Positions 55,064 to 64,000 of a stretch of 64,000 bases of DNA are shown here, piece by piece. The stretch covers positions 2,740,046 to 2,804,045 of the forward strand of contig CP073692.1 in assembly GCA_018228665.1 (NCBI GenBank), written 5' to 3'. The notes under the pieces were generated by a model. The model worked only from the letters and a program-made list of their open reading frames with translations, had not been told where the DNA came from and searched no databases. Made by a program: the position numbers and the translations under genes. The DNA is from Faecalicatena sp. Marseille-Q4148. GTDB lineage: Bacteria > Bacillota > Clostridia > Lachnospirales > Lachnospiraceae. Position 1 is the stretch's first letter; each line of letters begins with the position of its first letter.

Positions 55064-56590
55064 CTAATATCTTCCATATAAATGGGAGAGAGATTTTAAA
55101 TATTCCGCGAGGGAATCACTCAATGCTTCGCGGCAAAAGCGCCAACTCCAGTTTCCGGCTGCTTTACCGGGTACGTTCATGCGTCCGTCTGAGTTGACGC
55201 CGAGTACATCCTGCATTGGGAAGATAGCATAGGCCGCAATGCTTCCGAGACAGGTGCGGATGAAGTCAAAATGAACAGAATTGCCGTCCGTATTCATATA
55301 GCGGCGCACTTTATCCTGAGCTTTCGGAGAAGCATTCGTATACCAGCCCATAGAAGTATCGTTATCGTGGGTGCCGGTGTAACAAACACAGTTCGTTGTT
55401 GTGAATTGGTGAGGAAGATATGCGCTTTCTTCTTCTGATTCAAAGGCAAACTGCAAAACTTTCATTCCCGGAAAGCCAAACGTATCCCGAAGTTTTTCGA
55501 CTTCCGGTGTGATGATCCCAAGATCTTCTGCGATGATTGGCAGATGATCTCCAAGAGCTTTCTGGATCGCAAGAAAAAGATCTTCCTTTGGACCGCGTTT
55601 CCATGTTCCAAGAGCAGCAGATTCGGCGTTGGCAGGAACTGCCCAGAAGGCTTCAAATCCACGAAAATGATCAATCCGCAAATAATCAACAAGATCGAGC
55701 TGGTTACGAATCCGCGCAATCCACCAGGCGTATCCGGTTTTCTTGTGGACTTTCCAGTCATAGAGGGGATTGCCCCAAAGCTGTCCGGTTGCAGAAAAAT
55801 AATCCGGCGGAACACCTGCAACGACAGTTGGATAGCCTTCTTCATCAAGAAGAAAGAGTTCCTGATGACTCCATACATCTGCGCTGTCCAAAGAGACGAA
55901 GATAGGGATATCACCGATAATCTTGATATCTTTGTCATTGGCATATGCTTTTAAGGCATACCATTGACGGAAGAATATGAACTGAACAAATTTGTAATAA
56001 TGAATCTCATGTTTCAGAGACAGCATTAATTCTGTCTTTTCTGCCGGAGAAGGATTCCGGTACGGAGCCTTCCAGTCCAGCCAGGAACGCCCGTCATTGG
56101 CAGCTTTACATGCCATATAGAGCGTGTAGTCAGAAAGCCAGAATTCATTTTCAAGGCAGAAAGAGTCGTACTCTTCCAGAAGCATCTTGTCAGCTGTGTG
56201 ACAGAATTTTTCGTAGGCTTTCTGGAGAAGTTCATTCTTCCACGGAATCACAGTCCCATAATCAACAGTTTCAGAATCTGTGTCCGGCAAGTCTTTTAAG
56301 TCTTCTGCGCTGATGAGATCCAGTTTTTGAAGATCGTCAGGACTGATCAGAAGCGGTTGACCGGCAAATGCAGAGAAACTCTGATAAGGAGAATCTCCGA
56401 ATCCGGTCGGGTTAAGTGGAAGCACCTGCCAGAGATGCTGACCTGCTTTATTTAGAAAATCAATAAATTCATAAGCACCGTCTCCGAGATCTCCGATACC
56501 GTATGGAGATGGAAGAGAAGTAGGGTGCAGTAAAATCCCGGACAGACGGTCTGACGGACCATATGTCGTCTGGGCAGTTTCAAAATTCAT
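55064..56590 (-). CDS. malQ: 4-alpha-glucanotransferase (amylomaltase)
   Basis: The 508-residue GH77 enzyme starts MNFETAQTTYGPSDRLSGILLHPTSLPSPYGIGDLG. The catalytic segments are DYLRIDHFRGFEAFWAVP (nucleophile Asp), AEDLGIITPEV (acid/base Glu) and YTGTHDNDT (third Asp). It moves glucan chains in maltodextrin or glycogen metabolism. AAAAGGAGAGGGCACTT sets the start. Confidence 0.95.
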   Translation of the reverse strand: MNFETAQTTYGPSDRLSGILLHPTSLPSPYGIGDLGDGAYEFIDFLNKAGQHLWQVLPLNPTGFGDSPYQSFSAFAGQPLLISPDDLQKLDLISAEDLKDLPDTDSETVDYGTVIPWKNELLQKAYEKFCHTADKMLLEEYDSFCLENEFWLSDYTLYMACKAANDGRSWLDWKAPYRNPSPAEKTELMLSLKHEIHYYKFVQFIFFRQWYALKAYANDKDIKIIGDIPIFVSLDSADVWSHQELFLLDEEGYPTVVAGVPPDYFSATGQLWGNPLYDWKVHKKTGYAWWIARIRNQLDLVDYLRIDHFRGFEAFWAVPANAESAALGTWKRGPKEDLFLAIQKALGDHLPIIAEDLGIITPEVEKLRDTFGFPGMKVLQFAFESEEESAYLPHQFTTTNCVCYTGTHDNDTSMGWYTNASPKAQDKVRRYMNTDGNSVHFDFIRTCLGSIAAYAIFPMQDVLGVNSDGRMNVPGKAAGNWSWRFCREALSDSLAEYLKSLSHLYGRY

Positions 56591-56626
56591 AAGTGCCCTC
56601 TCCTTTTTTGAAATGATTTGAAGTTT

Positions 56627-56655
56627 ATTATACTCGATTTTGGTATTTTTCACAA
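56627..56655 (-). promoter_or_regulatory. Promoter of malQ
   Basis: On the minus strand, TTGTGA (56655-56650), a 17-base spacer and a perfect TATAAT (56632-56627) lie 36 bases before the malQ start. It probably serves malQ, plsC and pncB. Confidence 0.65.
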
Positions 56656-56700
56656 CCTTCCTGTGTATGATGTTAAAAAAGAATGAAAGCCGGAGGGGAT

Positions 56701-57108
56701 ATGAAACGGGCAATACTGGGCGTGCTGCTGACAGGCTTTTTGGTTTTGTTATCAGGATGTCATTTCCAGAAGCTCCATGAGGCAAGCGGAAAAGATCTGG
56801 ATTATGTCATTCTTGAAGAACATGAGATTCCGGAAACATTTCTAAAAGAACTGGAAACTGCGAAGAAAGAGCCTTTTCAAATGACATATGAAGATCAGGG
56901 AATGATTTATGCAGCAAAGGGCTACGGGGAGCAGGAAATGAGCGGTTACAGTATTATTGCAGATGAGGTTTATGAAAGCAAAGATGCGGTTTGGATCCAT
57001 ACAAATCTGCTTGGTCCAAAGAAAGGAGAAAAGACAGAGGAAAGAAAAACATATCCATATATTGTCATAAAAATGGAACAGACCGATAAATATATTGTAT
57101 TCAAGTAG
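56701..57108 (+). CDS. PrcB-domain lipoprotein
   Basis: The 135-residue protein has a lipoprotein signal (LSGC, Cys20) and a C-terminal domain (GYSIIADEVYESKDAVWIHTNLLGP, then TYPYIVIKME) fitting the PrcB_C family, the protein-protein domain of protease complex subunits. ATG 56701 directly follows GGAGGGGAT. It is probably cotranscribed with the SipL gene 14 bases later; a link to spores or the envelope is inference. Confidence 0.65.
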   Translation: MKRAILGVLLTGFLVLLSGCHFQKLHEASGKDLDYVILEEHEIPETFLKELETAKKEPFQMTYEDQGMIYAAKGYGEQEMSGYSIIADEVYESKDAVWIHTNLLGPKKGEKTEERKTYPYIVIKMEQTDKYIVFK

Positions 57109-57122
57109 AGGAGGAAGAAGCA

Positions 57123-58682
57123 ATGGAATTAGTAAAAAAGATGATTCATTTTAATGATGCGGGAAAGAAGGTCACAGCTCAGTTTTTTCTTGATGAAGAT
57201 TATAATGTGCCGGATGCAAAAAATGATGTAGGGCGGATTGTTCTGAGTGAAGGAAAGCTTCGGGTAGAAGAGCTGCGGCACATGGAAAACTATCTGAAGA
57301 TCTCCGGCAGGCTTATATTTTCCATTTTGTATGTGACGGAAGAGGGAGAGAAAAGGCTGGCTTCACTGGAAGGGAAACTTCCGTTTGAGGAAATGATCTA
57401 CATAGAAGAACAGGAAGAAGGGCGCTATCAGCTGACGGATATGAAAGTGGAATTTTCAGCATCCATTGTACATTCCAGAAAGCTTAGTATCAAAGCAGTC
57501 GTGGATCTGGCAGCAGCGCCGGAGGGACTTCGGGATGAAGAAGCAGCTATTGATGTGGATAGTGAGGAGAGCATCTGCAAGAAGTTCCGGAAAGAAAATC
57601 TTTTGGAACTGCGGGCAAGTAAAAAAGATACTTATCGGATGAAAGAAGAAATACGTCTTCCGGGAACAAAGGAAAATGTCGGAACAATCCTCTGGTCAGA
57701 CGTAACGGAAAGAAAACTGGAAACAAAGCTTGAGGAGGGAGCGTTGGCGCTTCAGGGAGAGCTTCTTGTCTTTGTTTTCTATGAGTCGGCAGAAGGAAAA
57801 CTGGACTGGCTGGAACAGACGGTTCCTTATGAGGGGCGCATTGAAGTAAGTAAAGCGGAAAGTGGAATGTATCATCATGTTATGAAAAATCTCGGGGATG
57901 TAAATATAGATCTTCGCATGGATGAAGACGGGGAGCCGAGAATTTTGGGAATTGAAGGGACGATTGATTTAAAAATCGCAGTATATGAGGAAGAGGAAGT
58001 AACTTTTCTGGAAGACGTATATTCTCTGCAGCAGGAGCTGAAGCCTTCTTTTCGAAAATGCTGCTATGAGAGTATGGTTATGCAGAATCACTCTAAGTGT
58101 AAGCTGACAGAGCAGTTATCGCTGCCGGAACTGCAAAATGATATTTTACAGATCTGTCACAGTAAAGGTGTACTGCAGCCGGAGAATTACCGTGTGGAAT
58201 CCGATGGTATTCGCGTAGAAGGTGTGATTCATATTTGTTTTCTGTATGTGAAAGCCAGTGATGAGGTACCGTTTGACGTATGGCAGGGGATGATCCCATT
58301 TTCTCATCTGATTGAGAGCAATGAGACTGTACCGGACATGAAATACGATATTACGCACGGGATTGAACAGCTTTTTGTGAATCTGCTTGGCGGAAATCAG
58401 GTGGAAGTAAAGGCGGTACTTTCTTTTCAGAGTTTTTTGAAAAGAGCATTTGAGATGGACACAATGGAATCCATAGAAGTCAGTGAAATTGATAAAAAAG
58501 AGTTGGAAAAACGTCCGGGGATCGTAGGTTATACAGTAAAAAAAGGCGATACATTATGGGCGCTTGCGAAACGCTACAGTACAACAGCAGAGGGAATCCG
58601 GGAAGTGAATCATCTGCAGACAGAAGAAGTAAAAGAAGGAGAGAAAATATTGATTTTTAAAGAAAGTACGAGTATACTTTAA
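57123..58682 (+). CDS. sipL: SipL-like SPOCS (DUF3794) and LysM protein
   Basis: The 519-residue protein has three repeated SPOCS/DUF3794 regions (about 40-145, 180-300 and 340-450) and one C-terminal LysM (GYTVKKGDTLWALAKRYSTTAEGIREVNHL, about 473-502). This layout is that of SipL of Clostridioides difficile, which binds SpoIVA through its LysM and is needed for coat localisation around the forespore. A spoIIR gene lies nearby. Expression in the mother cell is expected from the family. Confidence 0.85.
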   Translation: MELVKKMIHFNDAGKKVTAQFFLDEDYNVPDAKNDVGRIVLSEGKLRVEELRHMENYLKISGRLIFSILYVTEEGEKRLASLEGKLPFEEMIYIEEQEEGRYQLTDMKVEFSASIVHSRKLSIKAVVDLAAAPEGLRDEEAAIDVDSEESICKKFRKENLLELRASKKDTYRMKEEIRLPGTKENVGTILWSDVTERKLETKLEEGALALQGELLVFVFYESAEGKLDWLEQTVPYEGRIEVSKAESGMYHHVMKNLGDVNIDLRMDEDGEPRILGIEGTIDLKIAVYEEEEVTFLEDVYSLQQELKPSFRKCCYESMVMQNHSKCKLTEQLSLPELQNDILQICHSKGVLQPENYRVESDGIRVEGVIHICFLYVKASDEVPFDVWQGMIPFSHLIESNETVPDMKYDITHGIEQLFVNLLGGNQVEVKAVLSFQSFLKRAFEMDTMESIEVSEIDKKELEKRPGIVGYTVKKGDTLWALAKRYSTTAEGIREVNHLQTEEVKEGEKILIFKESTSIL

Positions 58683-58751
58683 AATAGTATAATGTATACA
58701 AGATACAGCTAATACATGATATATGCGAAAGAAAAGGAGGGAATATACAAC

Positions 58752-59630
58752 ATGGATAAGCTGAAGTTAAGAGCATTGGCGAAAATTAACCTTGCGCTTG
58801 ATGTACTTGGACGACGGGAAAATGGATATCATGACGTGAGAATGATTATGCAGAGTATTTACCTGTATGATAATGTGCTTTTGGAAAAGACAAAAGAGCC
58901 GGGAATCCGGATTTCAACAAATCTGTATTTCCTTCCGGTTGATGAAAATAATATTGCATATAAGGCAGCAAAGCTTCTAATGGATGAGTTCGGGCTTCCG
59001 GGTGGAATCAGTATTTCACTTCAGAAATATATTCCGGTGGCAGCAGGATTGGCCGGAGGAAGCTCTAATGCTGCCGCAGTGTTGTTTGGAATGAACCGGA
59101 TGTATGGCCTGGGATTAAGTATAGAAGAACTGATGGAGCGCGGTGTAAAACTGGGAGCAGATGTTCCGTATTGCATTATGAGAGGAACTGTTCTCGCAGA
59201 AGGAATTGGAGAAGAATTGACAAGACTTCCTGCGCTTCCGAAATGTTATGTACTCATTGCAAAACCGCCGATCAGTGTATCGACGAAGATGGTGTATGAG
59301 AAGTTGGATGCAAAGGAGATTGTGGAGCATCCGGATGTGGATGGAATGATGGAAGCGCTGAAAGAGGGAGACTTACAGCGAATTGCATCTAAGATGGGAA
59401 ATGTACTGGAACAGGTAACGGTAGAAGCATATCCGGTTATTGATCAGGTAAAGAAGATGATGAAAGAAGCAGGGGCGCTGAATGCAATGATGAGTGGAAG
59501 CGGTCCAACGGTGTTCGGGCTGTTTGATGACCGGAAAAAGGCGTCAAAAGCAATGCGGATGATTCGGGAGCATACGGTGACAAAACAGGTATACCTGACA
59601 AATATACATGGAGCAAGGAGGAACATATAA
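58752..59630 (+). CDS. ispE: 4-diphosphocytidyl-2-C-methyl-D-erythritol kinase
   Basis: The 292-residue GHMP kinase starts MDKLKLRALAKINLALDVLGRRENGYHDV, with AAAAGGAGGGAATATACAAC upstream; an in-frame ATG at 58716 is rejected. The ATP loop is PVAAGLAGGSSNAAAVL (about 95-111), and the C-terminal MSGSGPTVFGLF is typical. It is the fourth step of the MEP isoprenoid pathway. Confidence 0.95.
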   Translation: MDKLKLRALAKINLALDVLGRRENGYHDVRMIMQSIYLYDNVLLEKTKEPGIRISTNLYFLPVDENNIAYKAAKLLMDEFGLPGGISISLQKYIPVAAGLAGGSSNAAAVLFGMNRMYGLGLSIEELMERGVKLGADVPYCIMRGTVLAEGIGEELTRLPALPKCYVLIAKPPISVSTKMVYEKLDAKEIVEHPDVDGMMEALKEGDLQRIASKMGNVLEQVTVEAYPVIDQVKKMMKEAGALNAMMSGSGPTVFGLFDDRKKASKAMRMIREHTVTKQVYLTNIHGARRNI

Positions 59631-59634
59631 GAGA

Positions 59635-60306
59635 ATGGATGCCAAATTTAATGTGACGATGAACGAATATCTTCCGCTCAGAGATGTGGTGTTTAACACA
59701 CTGCGCCAGGCAATTCTGAGAGGAGAACTTAAGCCGGGGGAACGTCTGATGGAGATTCAGCTGGCGAATAAATTAGGAGTGAGCCGTACACCGATTCGCG
59801 AGGCAATTCGTAAACTGGAACTGGAAGGGCTTGTGCTGATGATTCCGCGAAAGGGAGCAGAGGTTGCGGAAATTACAGAAAAGAATTTAAGAGACGTTCT
59901 GGAAGTGAGGAAAGCTCTGGAGGAACTGGCAGTGCAGCTGGCCTGTGATAAGATTACAGAAGAAGGAATTGCTGAATTGAAAAAGTGCGCCAGGGAATTT
60001 AAGGAGAGTCTCGATCATGATGATATTACACAGATAGCTGAGGCGGATGTGAGATTTCACGATGTGATTTATTTTGCAACAGATAATCAACGTCTGATCC
60101 AGCTTCTAAATAATCTGCGGGAGCAGATGTATCGCTATCGGGTAGAATACCTGAAACGAAAGGAATGTCACGAAGGACTGTTGAATGAACATGAAGAACT
60201 GATTCATATGATTGAAGCTCATAATAAAGAAAAGGCAACAGAAATCACAAACCGCCATATTGATAATCAGGTACAGGCTGTTGCAGATTTAATCCGAAAA
60301 GAATAA
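59635..60306 (+). CDS. GntR family (FadR/FCD) transcriptional regulator
   Basis: The 223-residue protein has an N-terminal winged helix (GELKPGERLMEIQLANKLGVSRTPIREAIRKLELEGLV) and a helical FCD ligand domain (about 85-215) with the metal-site residues D-x3-H (DVRFHDVIYFA) and later His. The ligand is unknown. AAGGAGG lies 13 bases before ATG 59635, a rather long spacing; no better start exists. Confidence 0.93.
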   Translation: MDAKFNVTMNEYLPLRDVVFNTLRQAILRGELKPGERLMEIQLANKLGVSRTPIREAIRKLELEGLVLMIPRKGAEVAEITEKNLRDVLEVRKALEELAVQLACDKITEEGIAELKKCAREFKESLDHDDITQIAEADVRFHDVIYFATDNQRLIQLLNNLREQMYRYRVEYLKRKECHEGLLNEHEELIHMIEAHNKEKATEITNRHIDNQVQAVADLIRKE

Positions 60307-60372
60307 ATCATGTGAATAGGCTGTCAAAAGACGGATATACTCCTGACAGAGAGGAAGGAGTGAAAGATCGGT

Positions 60373-60999
60373 ATGAGAAAACAAGATAGAATCTGTTTTA
60401 TCGTGTCAGTTATTATGGCAGTATTTTTGACAGCAGGAATCATTGAGAAAAGAGAGTGCAGGGCAGCGGAGAAAATAGCCGGACTGCAGGAGGAACTGGC
60501 ACAGGAAGTATTTCGCTTTCATGTGCGTGCCAACAGTGACAGGGAAGAAGATCAAACATTGAAACTGAAAGTAAAGGACGCAGTGATTACATACATGAAA
60601 AAGGCGCTTCCGGATTCGGACAGTGCAAAGGAAACAAAGGATTGGGCCATAAAGCATCAGGAAGAACTGATTCGGGAAGCAAGGCGGGTAATCCGGGCAG
60701 AAGGCTATGATTATTCGGTTCAAGTTCAAATCGGTCCGTGCAAATTCCCGGATAAAACGTATGGAGATATTACATTTCCGGCTGGAATGTACGAAGCGCT
60801 GGAAATTCTGATTGGCAATGCTTCCGGAAGAAACTGGTGGTGTGTACTCTATCCAAATCTTTGTTTTGTGGACGCTATGAATGCAGTTGTGCCAAAAGAG
60901 GGGAAAATACAGCTGCAGAATGTATTGACGGAAGAGGAATATGAGATGGTAAGCGCCTATACAGATTTTAAGATAAAATGGTTCTTTTTTGGAAAATAA
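60373..60999 (+). CDS. spoIIR: Stage II sporulation protein R
   Basis: The 208-residue protein has an N-terminal membrane/signal segment (about 8-25) and the SpoIIR core FRFHVRANSDREEDQTLKLKVKDAV ... LPAGMYEAL-like FPAGMYEALEILIGNASGRNWWCVLYP. SpoIIR is made in the forespore, secreted into the intermembrane space, and triggers SpoIIGA to activate sigma-E. Its presence marks the genome as spore-forming, or recently so. Confidence 0.95.
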   Translation: MRKQDRICFIVSVIMAVFLTAGIIEKRECRAAEKIAGLQEELAQEVFRFHVRANSDREEDQTLKLKVKDAVITYMKKALPDSDSAKETKDWAIKHQEELIREARRVIRAEGYDYSVQVQIGPCKFPDKTYGDITFPAGMYEALEILIGNASGRNWWCVLYPNLCFVDAMNAVVPKEGKIQLQNVLTEEEYEMVSAYTDFKIKWFFFGK

Positions 61000-61017
61000 T
61001 ATGACAGCGGAGGAAAT

Positions 61018-61725
61018 ATGTATACAATAGATGGAAGAATCCGTCTGAGCGAGACGGATCACAAAGGAAAAGCAACGCTGCCTGCAATTGTGAATTATTT
61101 TCAGGACTGCAGTGCATTTCAGTCGGAAGATATCGGATTGGGTGTGGAATATCTGGAGACACATAAGAAAGCCTGGGTGCTGAATGCATGGCAGATTGTT
61201 GTGGAAGAGTACCCGCATTTAGGAACGAAGATCCGGACAGGGACATGGGCCAGTGGATTTGAAGGGCTATATGGAACGAGAAATTTTTTAATGTGTGATG
61301 AGAGCGGGAAAAAATTAGCGTATGCCAATTCCATATGGGTTTTTATGGATCTCAGTAAAGGAAGACCGGCACGTCCGGCGGAAGAAGACATTGCGCCTTA
61401 CGGGGTAGAAGCGCCTCTGGAAATGGAGTATGCTCCCCGGAAGATTCCGCTTCCGGAGGAGTATGGAAGCTGTCGGAAAGAAATCACGGTTGCAGGAAGT
61501 GATATTGATACAAATGAACATATGAACAACTGTATTTATATCCGAATCGCATTGGACGTACTTCCACAGGATACGGCATTTCATCAAGTGAGAGTAGAAT
61601 ACAGGCGTTCTGCTGTGCTTGGAGATGTGATTGTTCCATGGGTTATGGAAGAAGAGGATAGAATTCTGATCAGACTTTGCGATAGCGAGAAAAAGTTGTT
61701 TGCAATTGTGGAGTTTCAGAAATAA
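61018..61725 (+). CDS. Acyl-[acyl-carrier-protein] thioesterase
   Basis: The 235-residue double hotdog-fold protein of the FatA/FatB-like bacterial type has DHKGKATLPAIVNYFQDCSAFQSEDIG in the first repeat and SDIDTNEHMNNCIYIRIALDVLP (the catalytic N-x-H region) in the second. It releases free fatty acids from acyl-ACP. The gene is 18 bases after spoIIR. Confidence 0.92.
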   Translation: MYTIDGRIRLSETDHKGKATLPAIVNYFQDCSAFQSEDIGLGVEYLETHKKAWVLNAWQIVVEEYPHLGTKIRTGTWASGFEGLYGTRNFLMCDESGKKLAYANSIWVFMDLSKGRPARPAEEDIAPYGVEAPLEMEYAPRKIPLPEEYGSCRKEITVAGSDIDTNEHMNNCIYIRIALDVLPQDTAFHQVRVEYRRSAVLGDVIVPWVMEEEDRILIRLCDSEKKLFAIVEFQK

Positions 61726-61747
61726 TCGGATAAAAAGGAGACAAAAG

Positions 61748-62575
61748 ATGGAATTAACATTAGGGAAAAAACAAGTATTGACAATTGTAAAACAGGTGGA
61801 ATTTGGTGTCTATCTCGGGACAGAGAAAGAAAAAGTGCTTTTGCCGAAAAAACAGGTGCCGGAAGGAGCAGAACCGGGAGATCCGGTGGAAGTCTTTCTC
61901 TATAAAGATTCTCAGGATCGCCTGATTGCGACAACCAATGAACCATTGCTTACACTGGGAGAGTTGGCGGTTTTAGAGGTAGCAGAAACCGGTAAATACG
62001 GGGCATTTTTGAAATGGGGACTGGAAAAAGATCTTTTTCTTCCATTCAAGGAGCAGACAAGCCGTGTTAAAAAAGGCGATAAATGTCTTGTGACACTGTA
62101 TGTGGACAAAAGCCAGAGATTATGTGCAACGATGCGGGTATATGAATTGCTCCGAAAAGATTCCGAATATAAGAAAGATGATATGGTAACAGGAATCGTG
62201 TATGAGACAAGCCAGCAGTTCGGTGCATTTGTTGCAGTAGATAATCAATTTTCAGCCCTGATTCCGCGACGGGAATTATTCCGTGAAATACCGGTTGGAA
62301 CAATCGTCCATGCTCGTGTTACGTCAGTCAAAGAAGACGGCAAACTGGATCTGAGTCTGCGCGAAAAGGCATTTGTTCAGATGGATGCGGATGCGGAGAT
62401 GATTTATGAAAAAATGAAATCGCAAAACGGTATGCTCCCATTTACAGATAAGGCAGATCCGGAGATCATCAAGAGAGAGTTTGGAATGAGCAAAGCAGCT
62501 TTTAAGAGAGCGGTGGGACGTCTTCTGAAAGCAGGAAAAATAGAAATCGGAGAACAGAAGATTACGACGAAATAA
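61748..62575 (+). CDS. S1-like domain RNA-binding protein (CvfB family)
   Basis: The 275-residue protein has a tandem of S1/OB folds (VEFGVYLGTEKEKVLLPKKQ, TGKYGAFLKWGLEKDLFLPF, TSQQFGAFVAVDNQFSALIPRREL) and a C-terminal winged helix (LPFTDKADPEIIKREFGMSKAAFKRAVGRLLKAGKI). This is the CvfB/YitL layout. ATG 61748 follows AAAAGGAGACAAA. It is RNA-binding and a virulence or metabolism regulator in Staphylococcus; its role here is unknown. Confidence 0.92.
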   Translation: MELTLGKKQVLTIVKQVEFGVYLGTEKEKVLLPKKQVPEGAEPGDPVEVFLYKDSQDRLIATTNEPLLTLGELAVLEVAETGKYGAFLKWGLEKDLFLPFKEQTSRVKKGDKCLVTLYVDKSQRLCATMRVYELLRKDSEYKKDDMVTGIVYETSQQFGAFVAVDNQFSALIPRRELFREIPVGTIVHARVTSVKEDGKLDLSLREKAFVQMDADAEMIYEKMKSQNGMLPFTDKADPEIIKREFGMSKAAFKRAVGRLLKAGKIEIGEQKITTK

Positions 62576-62584
62576 GAGGTTGAG

Positions 62585-64000
62585 ATGAATTTTGCACATT
62601 TACATGTCCATACAGAGTACAGTCTGCTGGACGGTTCCAATAAAATAAAAGAATATGTTTCCAGAGTCAAGGAACTTGGCATGAACAGTGCGGCAATTAC
62701 AGATCACGGCGTCATGTTCGGGGTGATTGATTTCTATCGGGAGGCAAAAGCCCAGGGGATTAAACCAATCCTCGGATGCGAAGTTTATGTGGCGCCGGGT
62801 TCACGCTTTGAGAAAGAGGCGGGAGGAAGCGGAGAAGACCGATATTATCACCTTGTGCTTCTGGCGGAAAATAATACAGGTTACCAGAATCTTATGAAGA
62901 TTGTGTCAAAAGGATTTGTGGAAGGTTATTATTATAAACCGCGTGTGGATCTGGAGGTATTGAGGGAATATCATGAGGGGATTATTGCTCTTAGCGCCTG
63001 CCTGGCAGGAGAAGTACAGAAAAATCTGCTGCGCGGCATGTATCATGAAGCCAAAAAGGCGGCGCTTCAGTATGAAGAGATTTTCGGTAAAGGAAATTTT
63101 TTCCTGGAGCTGCAGGATCATGGCCTTTCAGAACAGGCAACGGTAAACCAGAGACAGCTTCGCCTGTCAGAAGAGACAGGAATCCCTCTTGTGGCGACAA
63201 ACGATGTTCACTACACTTATGCGGAAGATGAGAAGGCTCATGATATCCTTCTTTGCATTCAGACAGGGAAAAAACTGGCAGATGAAGATCGGATGCGTTA
63301 CGAAGGAGGACAGTACTATGTAAAGTCTCCGGAAGAAATGAAAGCGCTCTTTCCATATGCGCTTCAGGCATTAGAGAATACGCAGAAAATTGCAGATCGA
63401 TGTGAAGTGACGATTGAGTTCGGCGTAACGAAGCTCCCGAAATATGATGTGCCGGAAGGGTATACGTCATGGGAATATCTGAATAAACTATGTTTTGAGG
63501 GGTTGGAGCGGCTTTATGAAGCTCCGGATCAGGAACTGCGGGACCGGCTTAACTATGAGTTAGAGGTAATCCGGACAATGGGGTATGTGGATTATTTTCT
63601 GATTGTATGGGATTTTATTAAATATGCCAAAGATCACGGGATTAAAGTAGGTCCGGGACGTGGTTCGGCAGCGGGAAGCATCGTGTCCTACTGTCTTGGA
63701 ATCACTACGATAGATCCGATCCGGTATCAGCTGCTCTTTGAGCGGTTTCTGAATCCGGAGCGAGTGTCTATGCCGGATATTGACGTGGATTTCTGTTTTG
63801 AACGGCGTCAGGAAGTCATTGACTATGTTGTAGAAAAATACGGTGCAGATCGGGTTGTACAGATTGTTACTTTCGGTACGATGGCAGCGCGGGGAGTCAT
63901 TCGGGATGTTGGAAGAGTTATGGATCTTCCATATGCTTTTGTAGATTCCATTGCCAAACTTGTGCCAAAAGAACTAAATATTACACTTGATAAGGCATTG
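62585..64000 (+). CDS. dnaE: DNA polymerase III alpha subunit, 5' part (runs off window)
   Basis: The first 472 codons are visible and open to the right edge. The PHP domain starts at once (HLHVHTEYSLLDG, residues 5-17; later NDVHYTYAEDEKAHD). The polymerase palm follows (GPGRGSAAGSIVSYCLGIT) with the catalytic aspartates D400 and D402 in PDIDVDF. The PHP at the N-terminus, with no exonuclease insert, makes it DnaE rather than PolC. It follows the S1 gene after 9 bases with AGAGGTTGAG. Confidence 0.97.
   Translation, partial: MNFAHLHVHTEYSLLDGSNKIKEYVSRVKELGMNSAAITDHGVMFGVIDFYREAKAQGIKPILGCEVYVAPGSRFEKEAGGSGEDRYYHLVLLAENNTGYQNLMKIVSKGFVEGYYYKPRVDLEVLREYHEGIIALSACLAGEVQKNLLRGMYHEAKKAALQYEEIFGKGNFFLELQDHGLSEQATVNQRQLRLSEETGIPLVATNDVHYTYAEDEKAHDILLCIQTGKKLADEDRMRYEGGQYYVKSPEEMKALFPYALQALENTQKIADRCEVTIEFGVTKLPKYDVPEGYTSWEYLNKLCFEGLERLYEAPDQELRDRLNYELEVIRTMGYVDYFLIVWDFIKYAKDHGIKVGPGRGSAAGSIVSYCLGITTIDPIRYQLLFERFLNPERVSMPDIDVDFCFERRQEVIDYVVEKYGADRVVQIVTFGTMAARGVIRDVGRVMDLPYAFVDSIAKLVPKELNITLDKAL

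Noticed and set aside
60406..61218. 270-codon minus-strand frame over spoIIR and the thioesterase
   Set aside because: It is antisense to two genes with clear motifs, and no start signal is visible.

Overview
The window looks like a chromosome segment of a spore-forming Lachnospiraceae-type Clostridium relative (low-to-medium GC Firmicute). The evidence is strong AGGAGG ribosome sites, S10/spc/alpha ribosomal gene order, spoIIR and a SipL-type SPOCS/LysM spore-coat morphogenesis gene, TnpV/TnpW-type transposon genes and large serine recombinases. Species cannot be fixed from sequence reading alone. Region 1 (1 to about 16630) is accessory DNA. It starts with a redox cluster: a cyclophilin-fold end, three flavodoxins of which two are lipoproteins, a DUF4405 membrane protein, a MATE pump, an aldo/keto reductase with a broken catalytic tetrad, a cupin, a CMD-fold protein and an iron alcohol dehydrogenase. 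Next is a MarR regulator plus MATE pump with the same 14-bp operator in front of each gene. Then come a TnpV gene fused to a second copy of the 3' end of the alcohol dehydrogenase, a STAND NTPase with TPR-like repeats on the minus strand whose promoter carries a LexA (SOS) box, a TnpW-like small protein, and two tandem large serine recombinases. The last recombinase abuts a subtilisin (S8) gene that lacks its 5' half, so the left quarter of the window is best read as the right end of an integrative element inserted into that gene. Region 2 (16632-20702) is chromosome: the S8 remnant, cardiolipin synthase, an orphan prdD/prdE-like pair without the D-proline reductase catalytic genes, and a small membrane protein. 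Region 3 (20844-36901) is the ribosomal superoperon: rpsJ to secY, adk, a KOW protein, infA, rpmJ, rpsM, rpsK, rpsD, rpoA, rplQ. It has structured leaders before rpsJ and before rpsM, the latter with a candidate pseudoknot, and ends at a clear terminator. No map gene lies between adk and infA. Region 4 (37027-49470) holds housekeeping and transport genes: an RsmH paralogue, a ferredoxin-type aldo/keto reductase, truA, a TauE/SafE permease, a gamma-glutamylcyclotransferase, a CorA-type transporter, serine acetyltransferase, a Na/Pi cotransporter, a GNAT enzyme, a polar amino-acid ABC transporter whose binding protein has its two halves in swapped order (a circular permutation), and an M42 peptidase. 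Region 5 (49529-56590, minus strand) holds a Cof-type phosphatase, murF, ddl, nicotinate phosphoribosyltransferase, plsC and malQ. Region 6 (56701-64000, plus strand) holds a PrcB-type lipoprotein, a SipL homologue, ispE, a GntR/FCD regulator, spoIIR, an acyl-ACP thioesterase, an S1-domain CvfB-type protein and the first 472 codons of dnaE. I saw no tRNA, rRNA or CRISPR array.
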